A stretch of 64,000 bases of DNA from Fomitopsis serialis (lineage: Eukaryota; Basidiomycota; Agaricomycetes; Polyporales; Fomitopsidaceae): positions 1-64,000 of the forward strand of contig NW_025954974.1 of assembly GCF_022376445.1 (NCBI RefSeq). The letters run 5' to 3'. The notes beneath the pieces are model-generated. The model searched no databases and was not told the origin of the DNA. It saw only the letters and a program-made list of their open reading frames with translations. How positions within the stretch are numbered: position 1 is the stretch's first letter; every line of letters starts with the position of its first letter. Made by a program: the position numbers and the translations under genes. This document shows, in pieces, positions 33,379-45,555 of the stretch.

Positions 33379-34100
33379 CATCCTTGCGCCCCTGCATCCT
33401 TGCTCGCATTGTCGCACGGAGTTCGTGAGTATAGAACGATCATCATTAGACCGTTCTGCTAATTTGTTGTGCGGTCTCAACGTATAGAATGGCCCCGCGG
33501 CCGCAACCCGGGTCGAAGGCTATGTTGTTGTCGGAGAAAGAATTCGCGCCCACTTATGCTTGTATCATACATGATCATTTCTCGGGTATTGAAGAATTGG
33601 ACGGACGGCGGTATGGGTGTGTGCTCGAGACAGACATTCGGCTGTTCTACATATCAGGTTTTCGTCGATACTGAGACCGTATATAATTCAGCTTGAGCTG
33701 GAGCGCGTGTGCCACAGGGAGAGCACAACACGGGGAGCACAACCGAGTTCACCGAAGTCTTCCACCGCCAGATGACGTCGACAAACGCCGAGGGTCGAGC
33801 GAGACTATCGTCATACAACCTCCTGGTGCCTCGACGCGCAACTTGGAGGTCTTGCGAGCACAGGTACTGCATAACGGAACGTCGTCGTAGCAGACTCACT
33901 ACTTGCGTGCAAACCTACAGTACTGTGCTTTATGAGATGGTGAAGCGTGCGGTCCGAGTACCGTCTAGTGTATTACCGGGTAGCGATGTATAGTATGGAT
34001 ACAGATGTGGTGAAGCAGGTGGATTAGCTCGTACGCACAGGCATCACCCGGGGTGATATAGAGAACGCGGTAGCCTCTAAGCGTATACCTCAGGCTCAGC
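33379..34100 (+). other. Block downstream of F-box C with a 61-codon ORF
   Basis: A conserved GTGAGT (about 33425) to CGTATAG (33487) interval looks like an intron. Directly after it, 33489-33674 is open from an ATG and reads MAPRPQPGSKAM...IEELDGRRYGC...GFRRY then stop. The segment before the donor also has an open frame (VFDATRIDILAPLHP). This could be an alternative last exon of the F-box gene or a small gene. Broken in B, D and E. The remaining bases show nothing else. Confidence 0.4.
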
Positions 34101-34897
34101 ACGCGGGGCTCACGAGCCGACGCTGAACAACTCTCCGCACCTTGTTGTTCGGGTTCTTGAACACGAACTTCGCGCTGCGCATACCGAGCTAGGTGAGCAC
34201 GATCGCAGGTGGGAACACGGGGGACTAATGCACCTGAGCGCGTCCTCATGCCAGTCCATCTCGCTGCCGATGAGGGAGAAGAGCGCCTTGCTGTCGATGA
34301 GGACCTTCACGCCGTCCTGCTCGACCACCTCGTCGAACTTGCCCGGCTTGTCGACGTATTCGAGGTGGTACGAGAGCCCTGCGCAGCCCTTGTTCCGCAC
34401 GCCTATCCGTATGAGCTGGGGCGTGGGCCCCTTGAGCAGTACGCGGAGCCGCCGCACAGCGCCGGGTGTCTGTACCGCACGCTGTTGGTCTGTCAGCGTA
34501 CAGGTCGTGAGTGGAGCGGTCCGGGGCTACGCACGACTGTGATGACAGCTTTGGTCGGTGTGATGGTGGGCTTGCGCCCCTCGTTCTTCGGAGCGAGCGG
34601 CGGGCGCGCTGCTACTTGCGGCGACGCCGCATCGGGGGAGAGCGAGTTCGTCGACGGAGCTTTCGCCTTCGCCTTCTAGAAGGAAATGATCACAGGGGGT
34701 GTCTGTCTCAGCGGCTTGGACGGACGTGGCAATCGGCGGATGTTGTAGTCGGCGGGTCGTCGCGAGAGGGCAGACATCATGGCACGGCGGTGGGTGGGGA
34801 GGAAGATCATGGCCCCGCTAGACGGGGACGCAGTGAAGGAGGATGCGAGGGAGAGTAGGCATTGCATGCGGTGGAGGCGGGCAACTGCGGACGCCAT
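34101..34897 (-). pseudogene. Isa1-like gene, copy C, CGCG motif deleted
   Basis: The minus-strand exons are well kept: possible presequence 34676-34897 (MASAVARLHRMQCLLSLASS), then APSTNSLSPDAA...PTKAV, then from 34469 TPGAVRRLRVLLKGPTPQ and VRNKGCAGLSYHLEYVDKP...LIDSKALFSLIGSEMDW. The terminal exon has lost 11 bases relative to copy D between FVFKN and the stop, shifting the frame and removing DACGCGES. Without the two C-terminal cysteines, an A-type Fe-S carrier should not hold a cluster. The same deletion is in copy E. Confidence 0.75.
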
Positions 34898-37800
34898 GGC
34901 TGCGGCGTTCGGGAGAGAGGTCGTCGAGGGAGAGGACGGCGAGCATGGGGACGGAAGTGCGGTGTCGGAGGATAGCGTTTGGGCGGCACCTACTGCGAAC
35001 GAGGCGGCCGAGGCTACCTGAAGTACAGGAATCCAACGCGACGTCGAGAGGTGGCCTAGTCAAGTGCACGAACGGCTTCGGCATGCTGAGGTGCGCGCAC
35101 GCGTTGAGCGGATAGGCGAGGCAGGCCGTCGACGGCGTGATAGTGGACACATACGGGGTGCTCATGCTTGACGACGGGATAGCGCGAACGGTGTGAGCCG
35201 CATGCGGTAGAGGACGGACAGAGGGGTCGAGATTTACTGACGACGACCGCAAGAAAGACGACGGTGGTAGAGAGCGGATGTTGATGAGGAGAGCAGACTC
35301 ATAGTCGCCAGGCTTGAGGGTTGGTGGCGACGTGGACTCACAGTAATTGGGCTTGAGGGCGGTGACTCCCCGCCACTGAGTCGCGACGCTCTCGTCTTGA
35401 GGCCTTGAGGGATGATGTCCCGGTTAATATGCATTTGCGTAGAGACGAACAGCAGCCACCCCGCCGCGAGCCTGCCTGCCCCGCCGCACTTGCGCTCGCC
35501 GTGATGCGTGTGTGGCGACGACAACGGCAACAAAACACACGCGCCCGTCCCGATGTAGGGAGGTCAAGTAGTCGAGATGGACGTAGGGCTTGGTGAAGGA
35601 CGACGGTTGTGGTCCTGTAATGAGTAGTCAGGCCGCCGAAACCAGAGGAACACTTACCGATATCAAAATGCGCGACTCGACCCGACTCGTTCTGCTCGAC
35701 TTGCTACTCGATTAGTGCTGCAGACACGACCGTCTCGTCGCACAAGTGTGCCGGAGTCAGGACTGCGAGATGAGAGAACTGGGGAGACTCGATAGGGAGC
35801 AGGGCGACGCGGCCTGACGCGGCCCAGTATCAATACACACGAAGACACATGAGCATGGGAACGAGAGTGAGAGACAACAAACTAGTAGCAGAAGAGACGT
35901 CGGCGAGTGGGAGACGGTTCGAACTTAAGAGGCGCGGCGCGTGAGTGGTTGCTAGATCGGGAAGGAACGATACCGAATGAGGAAAGTATCGCACAGCGGC
36001 CACATGAGCACCCTTCTGCCAGGCGACGGACGTTGGTTGATTGACCCTCCAGCGGTGAACGTTGAACGTTGAACGTTAAAAGGCAGACCCTTGTCTCGGT
36101 AGGATGCTGGCAGCACGCACGCGATGCTTTTGCTGATCGCGACCAGCAGGTGCGGCATGGCACTCGTCGTTGCGGCGCTCGTCTCGTCCTACTTGCGGGT
36201 CCGCGTCGCAGCCTTCTGGCTCGTCGTAAGCGCGCCGGTAGAGTCGGTAGTACCGTAGTGGAATGGTATTGTAACACTCTGTCAGAAAACGCGCTCAGCG
36301 AGATGGAGAGACGAGCGAAAAGAGAAAGAAAAAATCGTGATTGTGATGACGCCCGCAGGCGTCCGACGGTTTTCCCCTCCACACTTCCCGACGCTGCACT
36401 GGCTGTGCACTGTACGCTTCCCGCCGCGCCCGTCCTTCATTTACCAGCGATGGTGTCCATAGAGTAGTGATCGGGGCTGTAACATGACATCCCGCCTCGG
36501 CGATTCACCACTAACCCTAGTCTCGGGGTCCCCTTGCGCCGCGCGCCACGTTGTCACACCGAGTATGTACACTGGCACGACCACGACATCGCATCGGCGG
36601 ACAGCAATGGACTCGCCCGGACACCATGGTTGTCGACGTCCTCACGAACATCAATAGACCCTCGCCGCTGCAAGCCACCATGTACCGTTGGTCAGCAGGA
36701 TTCCAGCGCTGATAGCATACTCGTGCCACTCTCGCAGACTCTCACCAACACATCGACACGCCGACTCGAGCAGCTGATCAGTGAGTCGCTCCGTGTAGAC
36801 ACACCGAACACTGTTATGCAGGTGTCGCTAAGGCCTACCACAGCTTAGCTGCTTCCGCAGCGGGCAGGCGGGGCTTGAGCAGGGCGTGGAAGCCCCGAGA
36901 ACACCGCATACAGCTTGTCCCCGTTGCGCTGCCCCTATCACTCGCGCATCCAACGGCTTCTATCCACCTCAGCCAGCTCACAACGTCCCGCCCACAGCCG
37001 TCCACGAGCAGCCGGGAGACTTCCAAGCTACACGTCATAGACGAGCTCGAACAACTCCTGCTGCAAACGCGGAAGAACTCCCCGGACAGGTACCCAGCCC
37101 GCAACAAGCTCATAAGGCACCTTCCTTGACGCGGTCCTTGCCAACCCAGGGACACTCGCCGTCTACGATTGAGCCACCGCCGCTTAGCCAAGGCGCTGGA
37201 TAGCGCACCTGCGCCGACAACCGGCGGGCCCCATTACGAAGAATCACCGTGTGCGTGTGGGAGGTGTGTGCCAGACATGCGGTTTATTACTCGAACTCGG
37301 CTAACCCAATCTGCGCAGGTAGTCGATGTTGAACGATCTCCATATGTACGCACTCAACACCAGTACGCGCGATGGAACGCGCTGGGATCCCGGCGCACGA
37401 AGTCACTCTTCTCCTACCGTTCCCGCTGCCAAACTACTCATCGCCCGAGTGCGGGGGCGCGCGGCGCGCGGTGGCCAATCTCGCTCGAAAGATCAAGCCG
37501 TGCGCATCAATGCGACCACTCGGAAAGCTCACGCACGCTCATCTTCGAGGGCGGCGTCTTCAACTATGGGCAAACTCGCACGTCGCGCATTTCCACAACT
37601 GCACGTCGCTCGCGCCCAGCGCCCTCCCCTACTTCTCCACGCCGCAACCGCAGTGAGACTACGCGCCGGTGCCCTCTGTCGATGTTCGCGTTGGCTTCGG
37701 GCCGGGTGGTCGCATCCAGAGGGCGCCGACCTCTCTGCCTCGCAATTTCCCCCTCTGGCTCGCCCATCACGGTGGCCCTCTTGGACGGAAGAAGATCGAG

Positions 37801-38715
37801 CGCAGAGAAGTCGGCAGCCCTTCCGGCGGGCGGTAGTGCGAGCGGCGCGGACATCATTCCCAAGCAGGCGCGCGAGGATGCTTCACCTCTGGCTGGCATT
37901 CTGCGCGGCGCCGCACTGCTGTCGCACTGGATAACGTTCTCTTCGAGCGTCCCCGTTACCCGGGCACTGCTTCCCCGAGTATCCTGCCTGGTCAAGCCCT
38001 GACGCGTGGACCCTCTTCCCACTCCCCAAGCCCTCGCAGATCGCAAGGACCACGCATGGGATGCTCGTGGCAAATCCGGCCCCTCGTACGCTTCTTGTGC
38101 AGCTGCGCGTTCTTGTCAGGTCTGCCCGACTCCCGCCTCGTGTCCACCGCGACCCTTCGCGCGTGACAACGAGCTCGATCTGGCTGCCGTGCACGGACTG
38201 AGCACGCCTGTGAATGCGCGCAACTGGGACCGGCAATGCAGGGGGTGTTTTGCCTGCCGCGACCTCGGACCGCTCGTAAACGGCGGACGGCGAGAACGGT
38301 GCGCGCCGTCCAAGGCAATCTCCCGATTCTAGGCCTATCTCCTCTACCCGGCTCGCCTTTTACCTTCCCGTCTCACGGATTCAACTTGTCCCTCACGCGC
38401 TATAGCCATCGGAGCTATCAGACGCAGCATGCAGGTGGCGTGTTCAGCGCGCATGAACCTCGTCCCAGTAAGTTATCTGCCCTGGCGAAATGCATCGCAC
38501 CTCTCACGACCTCCCCAGGCTGCGTTCAGCCGCCAGGTGTCATGCTCACAGCCTACGAGCGGAAGGTACCGGTGGTAAAGTTTGTGCGCACACGGCGGAC
38601 AGCATCCACACGCACTTCGAGGTCGACCAGAGCCAGCCGGGCGCAGGCGGCAGGCAAGTGCGCCGGATGGACCTGACGCACACCGTCGACGACATCTGCA
38701 ACTCTAGCACCGCGT
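34898..38715 (+). repeat. Block X, copy C: decayed sequence of unknown coding origin
   Basis: Corresponds to 57391-61110 in unit E, very similar from about 36.5 kb on. Conserved open pieces include VIDELEQLLLQTRKNSPDRY (about 37039-37100), NELDLAAVHGLSTPVNARNW (about 38169-38230) and, near the end, a piece reading KVCAHTADSIHTHFEV, followed by a GTGAGT donor-like site at 38715. Frames change between pieces. No family recognised. Confidence 0.45.
36080..36427. other. Segment present in units C and E but not B and D
   Basis: B (22455-22490) and D (50355-50390) go straight from CGTTGAACG to CTTCACGAACCAGCG, whereas C and E have about 350 bp between the equivalent flanks (36080-36427; about 58473-58840). 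I see no inverted repeats at the ends, so insertion in the C/E lineage and deletion in the B/D lineage are both possible. Confidence 0.5.
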
Positions 38716-39780
38716 GAGTGGCCCCGCCTGTCCACGCGTGTGGGCACCCTGCTGAACCGTGATCTGGGTGTAGGTCGTGCCCCGAGAACGTGCCGGGGCC
38801 GTATACGCATCGGACAACATTCTCTGCCAAGGCGCTGGACGACGCGAAGCCGATCGAGCAGGCGGGGCTCGTCAACACACTCGTCATCCCAGTGGTAGGT
38901 GTTGGTGGCCTCCCAGGTTCAGGAGCTGCTGCCGACGCGTCTGCGAAGACTCCCTGCCATTCCTGACGAGGGATCTGCCGGATTTCATAGCACGCTTGTG
39001 CGCGCAAGACCCACAATATGCGCCACATTTCAACGTCTCCGGGACAACTGGGAGGTGCAGGTCACTCATCGCTGACCGCAAGTCTTCCCTGGCCATCCGT
39101 GAGGAGTTCGGCCTGATCAAGATGGCTCACGCGCTCTATGTCATTCAGGCCACTGGTGACCATGCCGCGGAGGTTGCGGACGAGTAGCAACAAATACCCA
39201 GTGATATACCCGCGTGTTGTGGTCTTGTGTACGTACCGAAACGATCGCTCCATGCTGTTCGTCGAGAATACAGAAAGTGTATACACAGATTCCTTGGCTC
39301 TCTCACCGCCATTCATGGGCGTAAACACTGTCAAGAAGCGTTCTACATGGCCTCCGATGGTTTCTCCTCCGAGGACCTTCATGATGCGCACAACGGTGCG
39401 ACTGGCGCGTGAGCGTGACAGAAGTGTACTCGCATCCACATGAGACACCACGTAGTCCCGCACGGTGACAAAAAGCCGCGAACGATCACGGACAAGCCTT
39501 GGACGGCCCATGGAGGTTCCAAAGGGACGGCTGGGAGAAACTGTGGTCGCAATCGTGAGACGGGTCAGAGGCATAGGCAGATGAGGCGAAAGCCTACCTT
39601 GCAAAACTATCTCAAGAGCCGGTTGCTGCGCCAGGGCTAGTAGTCCTCTTCCAGCTGTTCCAGTCGCTTCCTCGCCCCAAGCTCCGTCAAATCCTCGAAG
39701 TGGCCGGCGTACGCGAGGTCCGGCATGTGGGCGTAATCCTAACCTACCCGATACAGATGACAAAGAGAAAGGAACTCGCC
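38716..39780. repeat. Block Y, copy C: unassigned, open on both strands
   Basis: Shared only with unit E (61111-62150). The minus strand has one unbroken frame of 233 codons (39062-39763); the plus strand has shorter open pieces, including SSLAIREEFGLIKMAHALYVI. In copy E the minus frame is shorter and a plus frame is longer. Which strand coded originally is unclear. No family recognised. Confidence 0.4.
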
Positions 39781-41115
39781 GCCATGGTATTCATTATTGC
39801 GACCGCGCTTCAGGTGTTCCAGCGTATCCTCGACCCAAAGGGCGTTGACGAGCACGGACAGGACGAGGTCACGGCGAAATGGCGATTCCTCGCTGTCTTT
39901 GGCAACGGTCTGGTGGAGCGGGAAGTGCTCAACTGTGGCCATCGGGTTCGGGCGCGGCCAGGCGGTGAGCTTGGCGACACAGTCCAACGACTTGAGCGCG
40001 GTCTCGTATTCGCGCTTGCGATGCGCGACGCCTTTCTAAGACACCCTGACCGTGGTATGCGACCGGATTCTGTGAGACACGTTAGATGAATGTCGATACG
40101 GGCAACAGGGGGCTGGAAGAACAACACCTGCAGCGCGTTGGCAACCTCAGATGGGATCGATGCCAACGAAATTCTTTTAGAACGCTCGCCCCTCGGCCTC
40201 TGAACCGGTGTAGAAGATGATGACCATGCAGGCTTGCCGTTGGGCCCAACGACTACTGTCTGGATCTGCGAGGACTTGTCGCCCGGGTCACGGTGGTCCC
40301 ACTACTGCGCAGTGACCTCGGTTAGAACCTTGAGCTAACTACGGTCGTATATTGCGACGCAGCGAAGTCGGTTCAGCGCTGGTTGTGGAGCTAGTAGAAA
40401 CCGAGATCAGAGACGACGCCGGAGTTCGACCCGCCGTCGCGGATGCCCCAACATAGATCGGTGTTCTCTGTCTTTACGACCGGTCCATCAGCGAGGACAA
40501 CGGTGGCCTAGGAACACATGAGGATACGTGCAGCATAAAGCTGAACGAGACTCACTTTGAGGACGTCGTCGAGGGCGATTCCGTGAGACGGCGACAGGTA
40601 GCCGCAGCCTCCGCCGAGGGTCAGGCCGGCTATACCGCCATGTTGAGCATCAGCGAACGCGTAGTCATACTATGCGGATATTAACGAAACATACATCGTT
40701 GACCGTACCGCCGACTGTCGCAAGGCCATGATACTCAGTTGCGGCCTTGTCGATGGTCTCGCAGATCGCTCCGCCGGAAACGTAGCCGATCTTCCTCTCA
40801 GGTTCAACGCGGGCGTAGTTGAAGTATTAATTCAGGTCAATGATGACGAGACCGCCCTCGCGGTGAAGGATGGGCATGCAGGGTTGTGACCACCGCCCTT
40901 GATAGCGATCTCAAGGCCATGTGAACGTGCGTACTGGACTGTGAATGCGCGTTCTGGACTGCGAGCGAGATGTCTTGTACATCCCTGACGAAGCGACGAT
41001 CTTCGCATTGCGCTTCGCGTTCATCGCCCAGCGCGCAATCGCCTCGTCATGATCGGAGCTCTCGGGAGTGTCAGATCACCCTTGGACTCTGCAGGAAAGT
41101 CGGGCAGTGGAGACT
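39781..41115 (-). pseudogene. Decayed FAD oxidase, copy C
   Basis: All four exons of the 5.1-6.6 kb gene are traceable in order on the minus strand: first exon about 40740-41100, small second exon about 40570-40630, third about 40100-40510, and the first part of the fourth about 39790-40060. Start codon lost, many frameshifts and in-frame stops, and the C-terminal BBE domain absent. Nearly identical to the relic at 62.2-63.5 kb, so the two share a recent duplication after decay. Confidence 0.85.
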
Positions 41116-41770
41116 TGGCATCCGTGCGTGAGCTGTCGGTGCGGCAGGCATTCATAATCATAAGTGCCAGGCGAGGACAATCGTAGCGCTGCGGGAAAGG
41201 GTGTCAGAAACTCAGGCTGACACCGCCGCACATGTACAGTAAGAGGTCAGGAGCATACCTTCAACCGTTCAGCATGCACGCAAACATGCCAGGTCGTCTT
41301 GGGAGGCTTGCTGATGCAGCAGGTGGGCATCGAAAGGGGAGATCACCGCGTAGCGCAGGCTTTGATGTCAGGTTGCCGCAGCTCGGTGATCGTAGCCTTG
41401 GTCCGGGCGAGCTAGAATCTCAGGGACAAGGGCCGGACAAGCTAGGATGAAATCCACGTCTGCGCTGTTATAAGCAGTATCCGTGTGCCCTAACGCAATG
41501 CCACTGGAAGATCCGCAATATCGTGACATGCCATGGCACGATGGGAGGAACGTCGCGTTGTTCTCGATGAAATGGCATTGTGGATTGCTGCAACTCACGT
41601 TCAATACAAGGTCTGGCGGGACTGAACGAAGGGTGGGAGTGAAATGGACCGAAGTTTCCTGGTGTTCTGCGGTCGATGTCTTCCGAGAGACCCCGCGAGT
41701 CAGGCGAGGAACGAGGCAATGCGAGGGAACTACGAGCCGTGTCTCATAGGAGATCCAAACCTCGTATACT
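41116..41770. other. Spacer after oxidase relic C
   Basis: Matches 63496-64000 almost base for base up to about 41620. Only short ORFs; nothing recognised. Confidence 0.4.
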
Positions 41771-43962
41771 CAGTAAGCATACGATGCATCGAGTTGAGTC
41801 GGACAATACGAAGAGACGACGTACCTAGGGATCTAAGGAGAGGTGTGCACGGATGCGCTAGCATTAGTCGGCATGTATGGGCGATTACTTATAATGCATC
41901 TGCTCAACGTTCAACGGTGTTAGGCAGCCGTATGATGGCACTTACCTTCAGATACTGCCCGCGCAACGGACGAACAGACATACAGCTTCACAACGTGTCT
42001 GCACTCACGAGCCCGGAGGACGGCCACTTCCGTGACCTTGCAGTGGTTGTATTGACTACTCGTGAACGCTCAGTACTCAGTGACGACGTCGGACGATCCT
42101 AGGACGGTGTCGAGACGAAGAGGCAGACGCCGGAGGCCCAGCCTGAGCCGTTGATGTGTCAGGAAGGCAGCCGTGAGTGAGCACGAGAGCCACGGTGACA
42201 AAGCAGGGTAGCTAGGACTGGTGGAGAGTTTGGCCAAAGAGGTGGCGGGGCGAAAGGGCACGTATCCAGCGTTGGTATGTAGCCTGAAGGAGATGGCGCT
42301 GCGACGGGCGGAGCATCGGAGGCAGCCAGTGCGTCGGTACCTTCCTGGAAAGTGCGGGCGGTCCACCCTCGACGGTTGCAGGAGTCACGCATCGTGCCAG
42401 ACTGAGCGGTGAAAACAACGACGGGCGTCGAGCAGGCAGCGAGTCGACCGGTCGGATAAATGTCGGAGAAGGCGGGCCGATCGACAGGAACAGCGAGCGC
42501 CCTCTCTTTCGGCGACGACGTCTGGGACGACCTGCTCTGCTCACTCTGGGACGGTGTTCCTGTGCATCGGATTGCGCGCGGACAGTCCGCTCGCTGTTAC
42601 TGGGCCGGCCAGCACGACAGGCCAGCACGACAGGCCGTCGACATTTCGTGCTCGCGATCAAGTTGTATACCCGGCTTCACTGCGTCGGACCTTTCCTCCA
42701 CCTTGTTTAATCTTCGTCCTTTCCTCCGCTCTCCTACGATGAGCTGCTATCGGCCGTCAGGCGAAGCCAGTGCTGGGCTGCTGCTTGCTCTACGACTGTG
42801 CGGCGCTTCGTCCACCCGAAGACCAGTCCGCCTCCCCCTTAGGTGTCGGTATGCCACCGCGTAAGTCTGGACTGGAACGTCTTTGACCTGTACCTATTGT
42901 CTCTAAGCCATTTTCCTACAGATGGACCTGTACTAGTATCAATGCTGGTGCGATATCTGGCAGCTCACCGCCTTTGCGGGTTCATTTTGCGCTTCGTATA
43001 CCGGACGACAAACTCTGACAGCATGCAGGCTGTCTTCATCCAGTGAGTTCTCGCCCTTTATCCGCGCAGTATCGCTGCTGACATTTTGTGAACACTGGCA
43101 GCTGAACACTCTCGTTAACCGCGTCCATCACACAGACCATCGTTAGAAAGCCACAACGTTGCGCAGACGCACGCCTGGCCGTACTTCCGCCCTGTCCGCA
43201 CAACGCCTTCGCACATTGGTCCGGCCGAAGATTGATTGCGGCCGTGCCTGCGTTCGACGTGTCATCCAGCCGCTCTAGGTATGTCACGTTCGCGTCCGAC
43301 AGGCCTGTCTGACATACACGCATATGCGCATTTAGTCCTTCGTCCACCCTATGTACCTGACATCGGCGGTGTCAAATCATGGTCAGTCGATGTATCGGAT
43401 AAGCGGATTACAGGTATGCTGTCCAGTCCCGCTGAGCGTATATGGCATTGCTGAGGTCGTCTTCGCAGTCATGTAGATGTCCTGTGGCTATTGTGCGCCT
43501 GTGCTACATCGCCTTCACCTTTGAAATGTACGTAGACTTGCCTTTTAGTGTCGTCCCTGACCAACGTGCGTATCACGCATGATTTGGTTGGATATGCAGT
43601 TGGGCACGCAGAAGAGGTCATTGAAGCGTGCGCAAGACGGACATTGATCACACCGAGGACACGACAGCATCCATGTCAAGCGGGGTGGTCGCGTGTTCCA
43701 CGACCAAGTTGATGCCCGAGCGGATGCGGTAGGGCATACGGAAGACAGGTAATGTTGGGCAGGTACGAGGGCCCGCATACGACTGGTTATGCAAGAGCAG
43801 TGCCATTCTGGAGTCGCGACCCCACAGAGGCCGAGGCATCACTCATCCCGGCCATCGAAAGAACTGAAGCTACATACAGATCGTGCCCAGCGCTCTTCGC
43901 TGGTACTGGATTGGATGCGACATTGGCCTCGCGTTCGCTTCCTCTGTTCAGAACCCTGCGCA
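41771..43962 (+). repeat. Block R1, copy 2
   Basis: The longest copy of the decayed block seen at 45-1765, with the same landmarks in the same order. A plus-strand open piece (42460-42864), the intron-like interval 42862-42921 (GTAAGT...CTACAG) and a second one starting near 43044 (GTGAGT) suggest a former multi-exon gene. Product unknown. Confidence 0.5.
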
Positions 43963-44017
43963 GCCTCGATCCCACGTTAGCTATGTGGTCCACCTTGATT
44001 GTCGGTGAGCCTTCTTT
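43963..44017 (+). repeat. First 55 bp of an F-box leader, interrupted
   Basis: GCCTCGATCCCACG and the next bases match the leader of unit A (1766-1820), then stop at about 44017, where phosphatase 3' sequence begins. The leader restarts at about 45556. Confidence 0.65.
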
Positions 44018-44776
44018 GGACGGGGCCCCGGATCATGCGCGTCGTTCCTAGCGCCAGTCGGACGTGGAGGCGCACGGTAGTCGTCCTGGAGGTCGGCGGT
44101 GCGCCCTGCGGACTCGCCTCATGCCGAATCTCGCTCGTCGAAGAGTCCTGACACGACTGCGCCTGCGGGAGCGCTGGCGGACGAGGAGGGCACTGTCCAT
44201 GGCGAGGGCTCGCAGTACCAGCGCGGGCGCGTCTTCGACTATACCCAGCCGCGTCGCCTGCACACCGACATGTCGCCGCTGTTGCTCTCGACGTACGACG
44301 AGCCTATCCGCCGGGTGATCGAGGACATGCGCGAGCAGCGGATGAGCCTGTGCCAGAGCTTGCGGCAATACGTTTTCGTGTATTGCGCTGTGATCGAGGG
44401 GACGCTGATGATCGTTGACGAGGATGGGAAGGCGGACGAGCTGGGTCGTTTGTCGCCAGAGGGTGCTCGACACGTCAAGGGTGCGCTGCTCGCAGACCGT
44501 CAAGACGTCTTCATGGACGGGCCCATGCACTCACCGGAGACCCTGTCTTCCGTGGGCTCGGGTGCGTCGCTGCGCGAGCGGGGCGTGTCGCGGAAACGCA
44601 GCATCTCTGACTACATGCGGGAGGACGCGGCGATCGATGGGCATCTGTCGATGTCGCCGGGCGGGACGAAGCGGGGCGCGAGCCCGACGGAGCTGCCCAA
44701 GGAGGGCGTGCAGGGCGAGGCGATGTTGACGAAACGACCGAGCATCAAGCGTACGTCGCGCATGGACACCGTCTGA
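44018..44776 (+). pseudogene. Phosphatase copy 3, 3' fragment only
   Basis: Begins abruptly at CCCCGGATCATG, equivalent to about 16065 in the complete gene. The first 80 bases have indels; from about 44099 the frame is the true one and stays open to the stop at 44776, including the Q-loop (SLCQSLRQYVFVY) and the basic Ser/Thr tail. No rhodanese, WPD or P-loop, so no phosphatase activity is possible. Confidence 0.85.
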
Positions 44777-45555
44777 ACCTGAGCCTGAGGAGGCTTTTGC
44801 CTCATGTCGACTCGCCCCCGGGGGCTTTACCTCGCGTGCTTCCCTCTCGGACCTTCACCCTCTCACCTTGTTTCGCTCATGGCTGTCGCTGGATCCCGCA
44901 GTCAATCAGGCCACCTGCCCCCTCCCTTACGTCCCCCCACCGTTGACCGGCGCCCTGGACGTCACGCTGTGGATTGCTGTCATGCGCGCGTACTGTTTCT
45001 CTCTGAGCCTATCATTCCATTCCGTCATCGAGCCTGTTTCCTGGGGCCTGTCTGCCTCTCTCTGTGCTCGTTCCGGATGGATAATGCGCACCGTTTCTCG
45101 TTGCTGTCACTGGTCCTGATTCATGTTCTGGCAGCTGTATACATATGATACACAACCCACTCATCTACGCACACCCGCTGTTCTGCTTACTTACCCACCG
45201 CGCATATGTACTACTGTATCCTGTAGACCGTCGTGTAGTCTTATAGTACTCCCATTCAATTGCATCGTGACATTTCTTTCGGATGTGGGTGTGTGGAGCG
45301 TGCTGTAAGTCGACTTTGCGAGCCTGAGCGCAAATTCAAACAGTGCGCGTCCGGGCCGGCCCGACAGACTCAAATCGGAGCCAGCACTGTGTAACTTAAA
45401 GGCCGCACGCTGCTCTCAGCTCTGCCGTCGACGTAGCTAACCCGAGCGCTGGAGCAGCTTTCCGGTCGCCAGCTGTCGTTGTATGATTGTCAAATGTCCA
45501 GGTCAACGCGATGCTACCGCCGGCAAGTAACCGGCGTATCCCCCTGCATGCATAC
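44777..45555 (+). repeat. Block P3, copy 3, plus linker
   Basis: The same phosphatase 3' flank as at 16820, close to base-for-base to about 45300. After that the sequence is rearranged: the piece near 45306-45390 resembles the flank in altered order. It ends at the restart of the F-box leader. Confidence 0.65.

Noticed and set aside
43469..43842. Minus-strand Cys-rich short ORFs in R1
   Set aside because: Not conserved in the other R1 copies and no recognisable domain.
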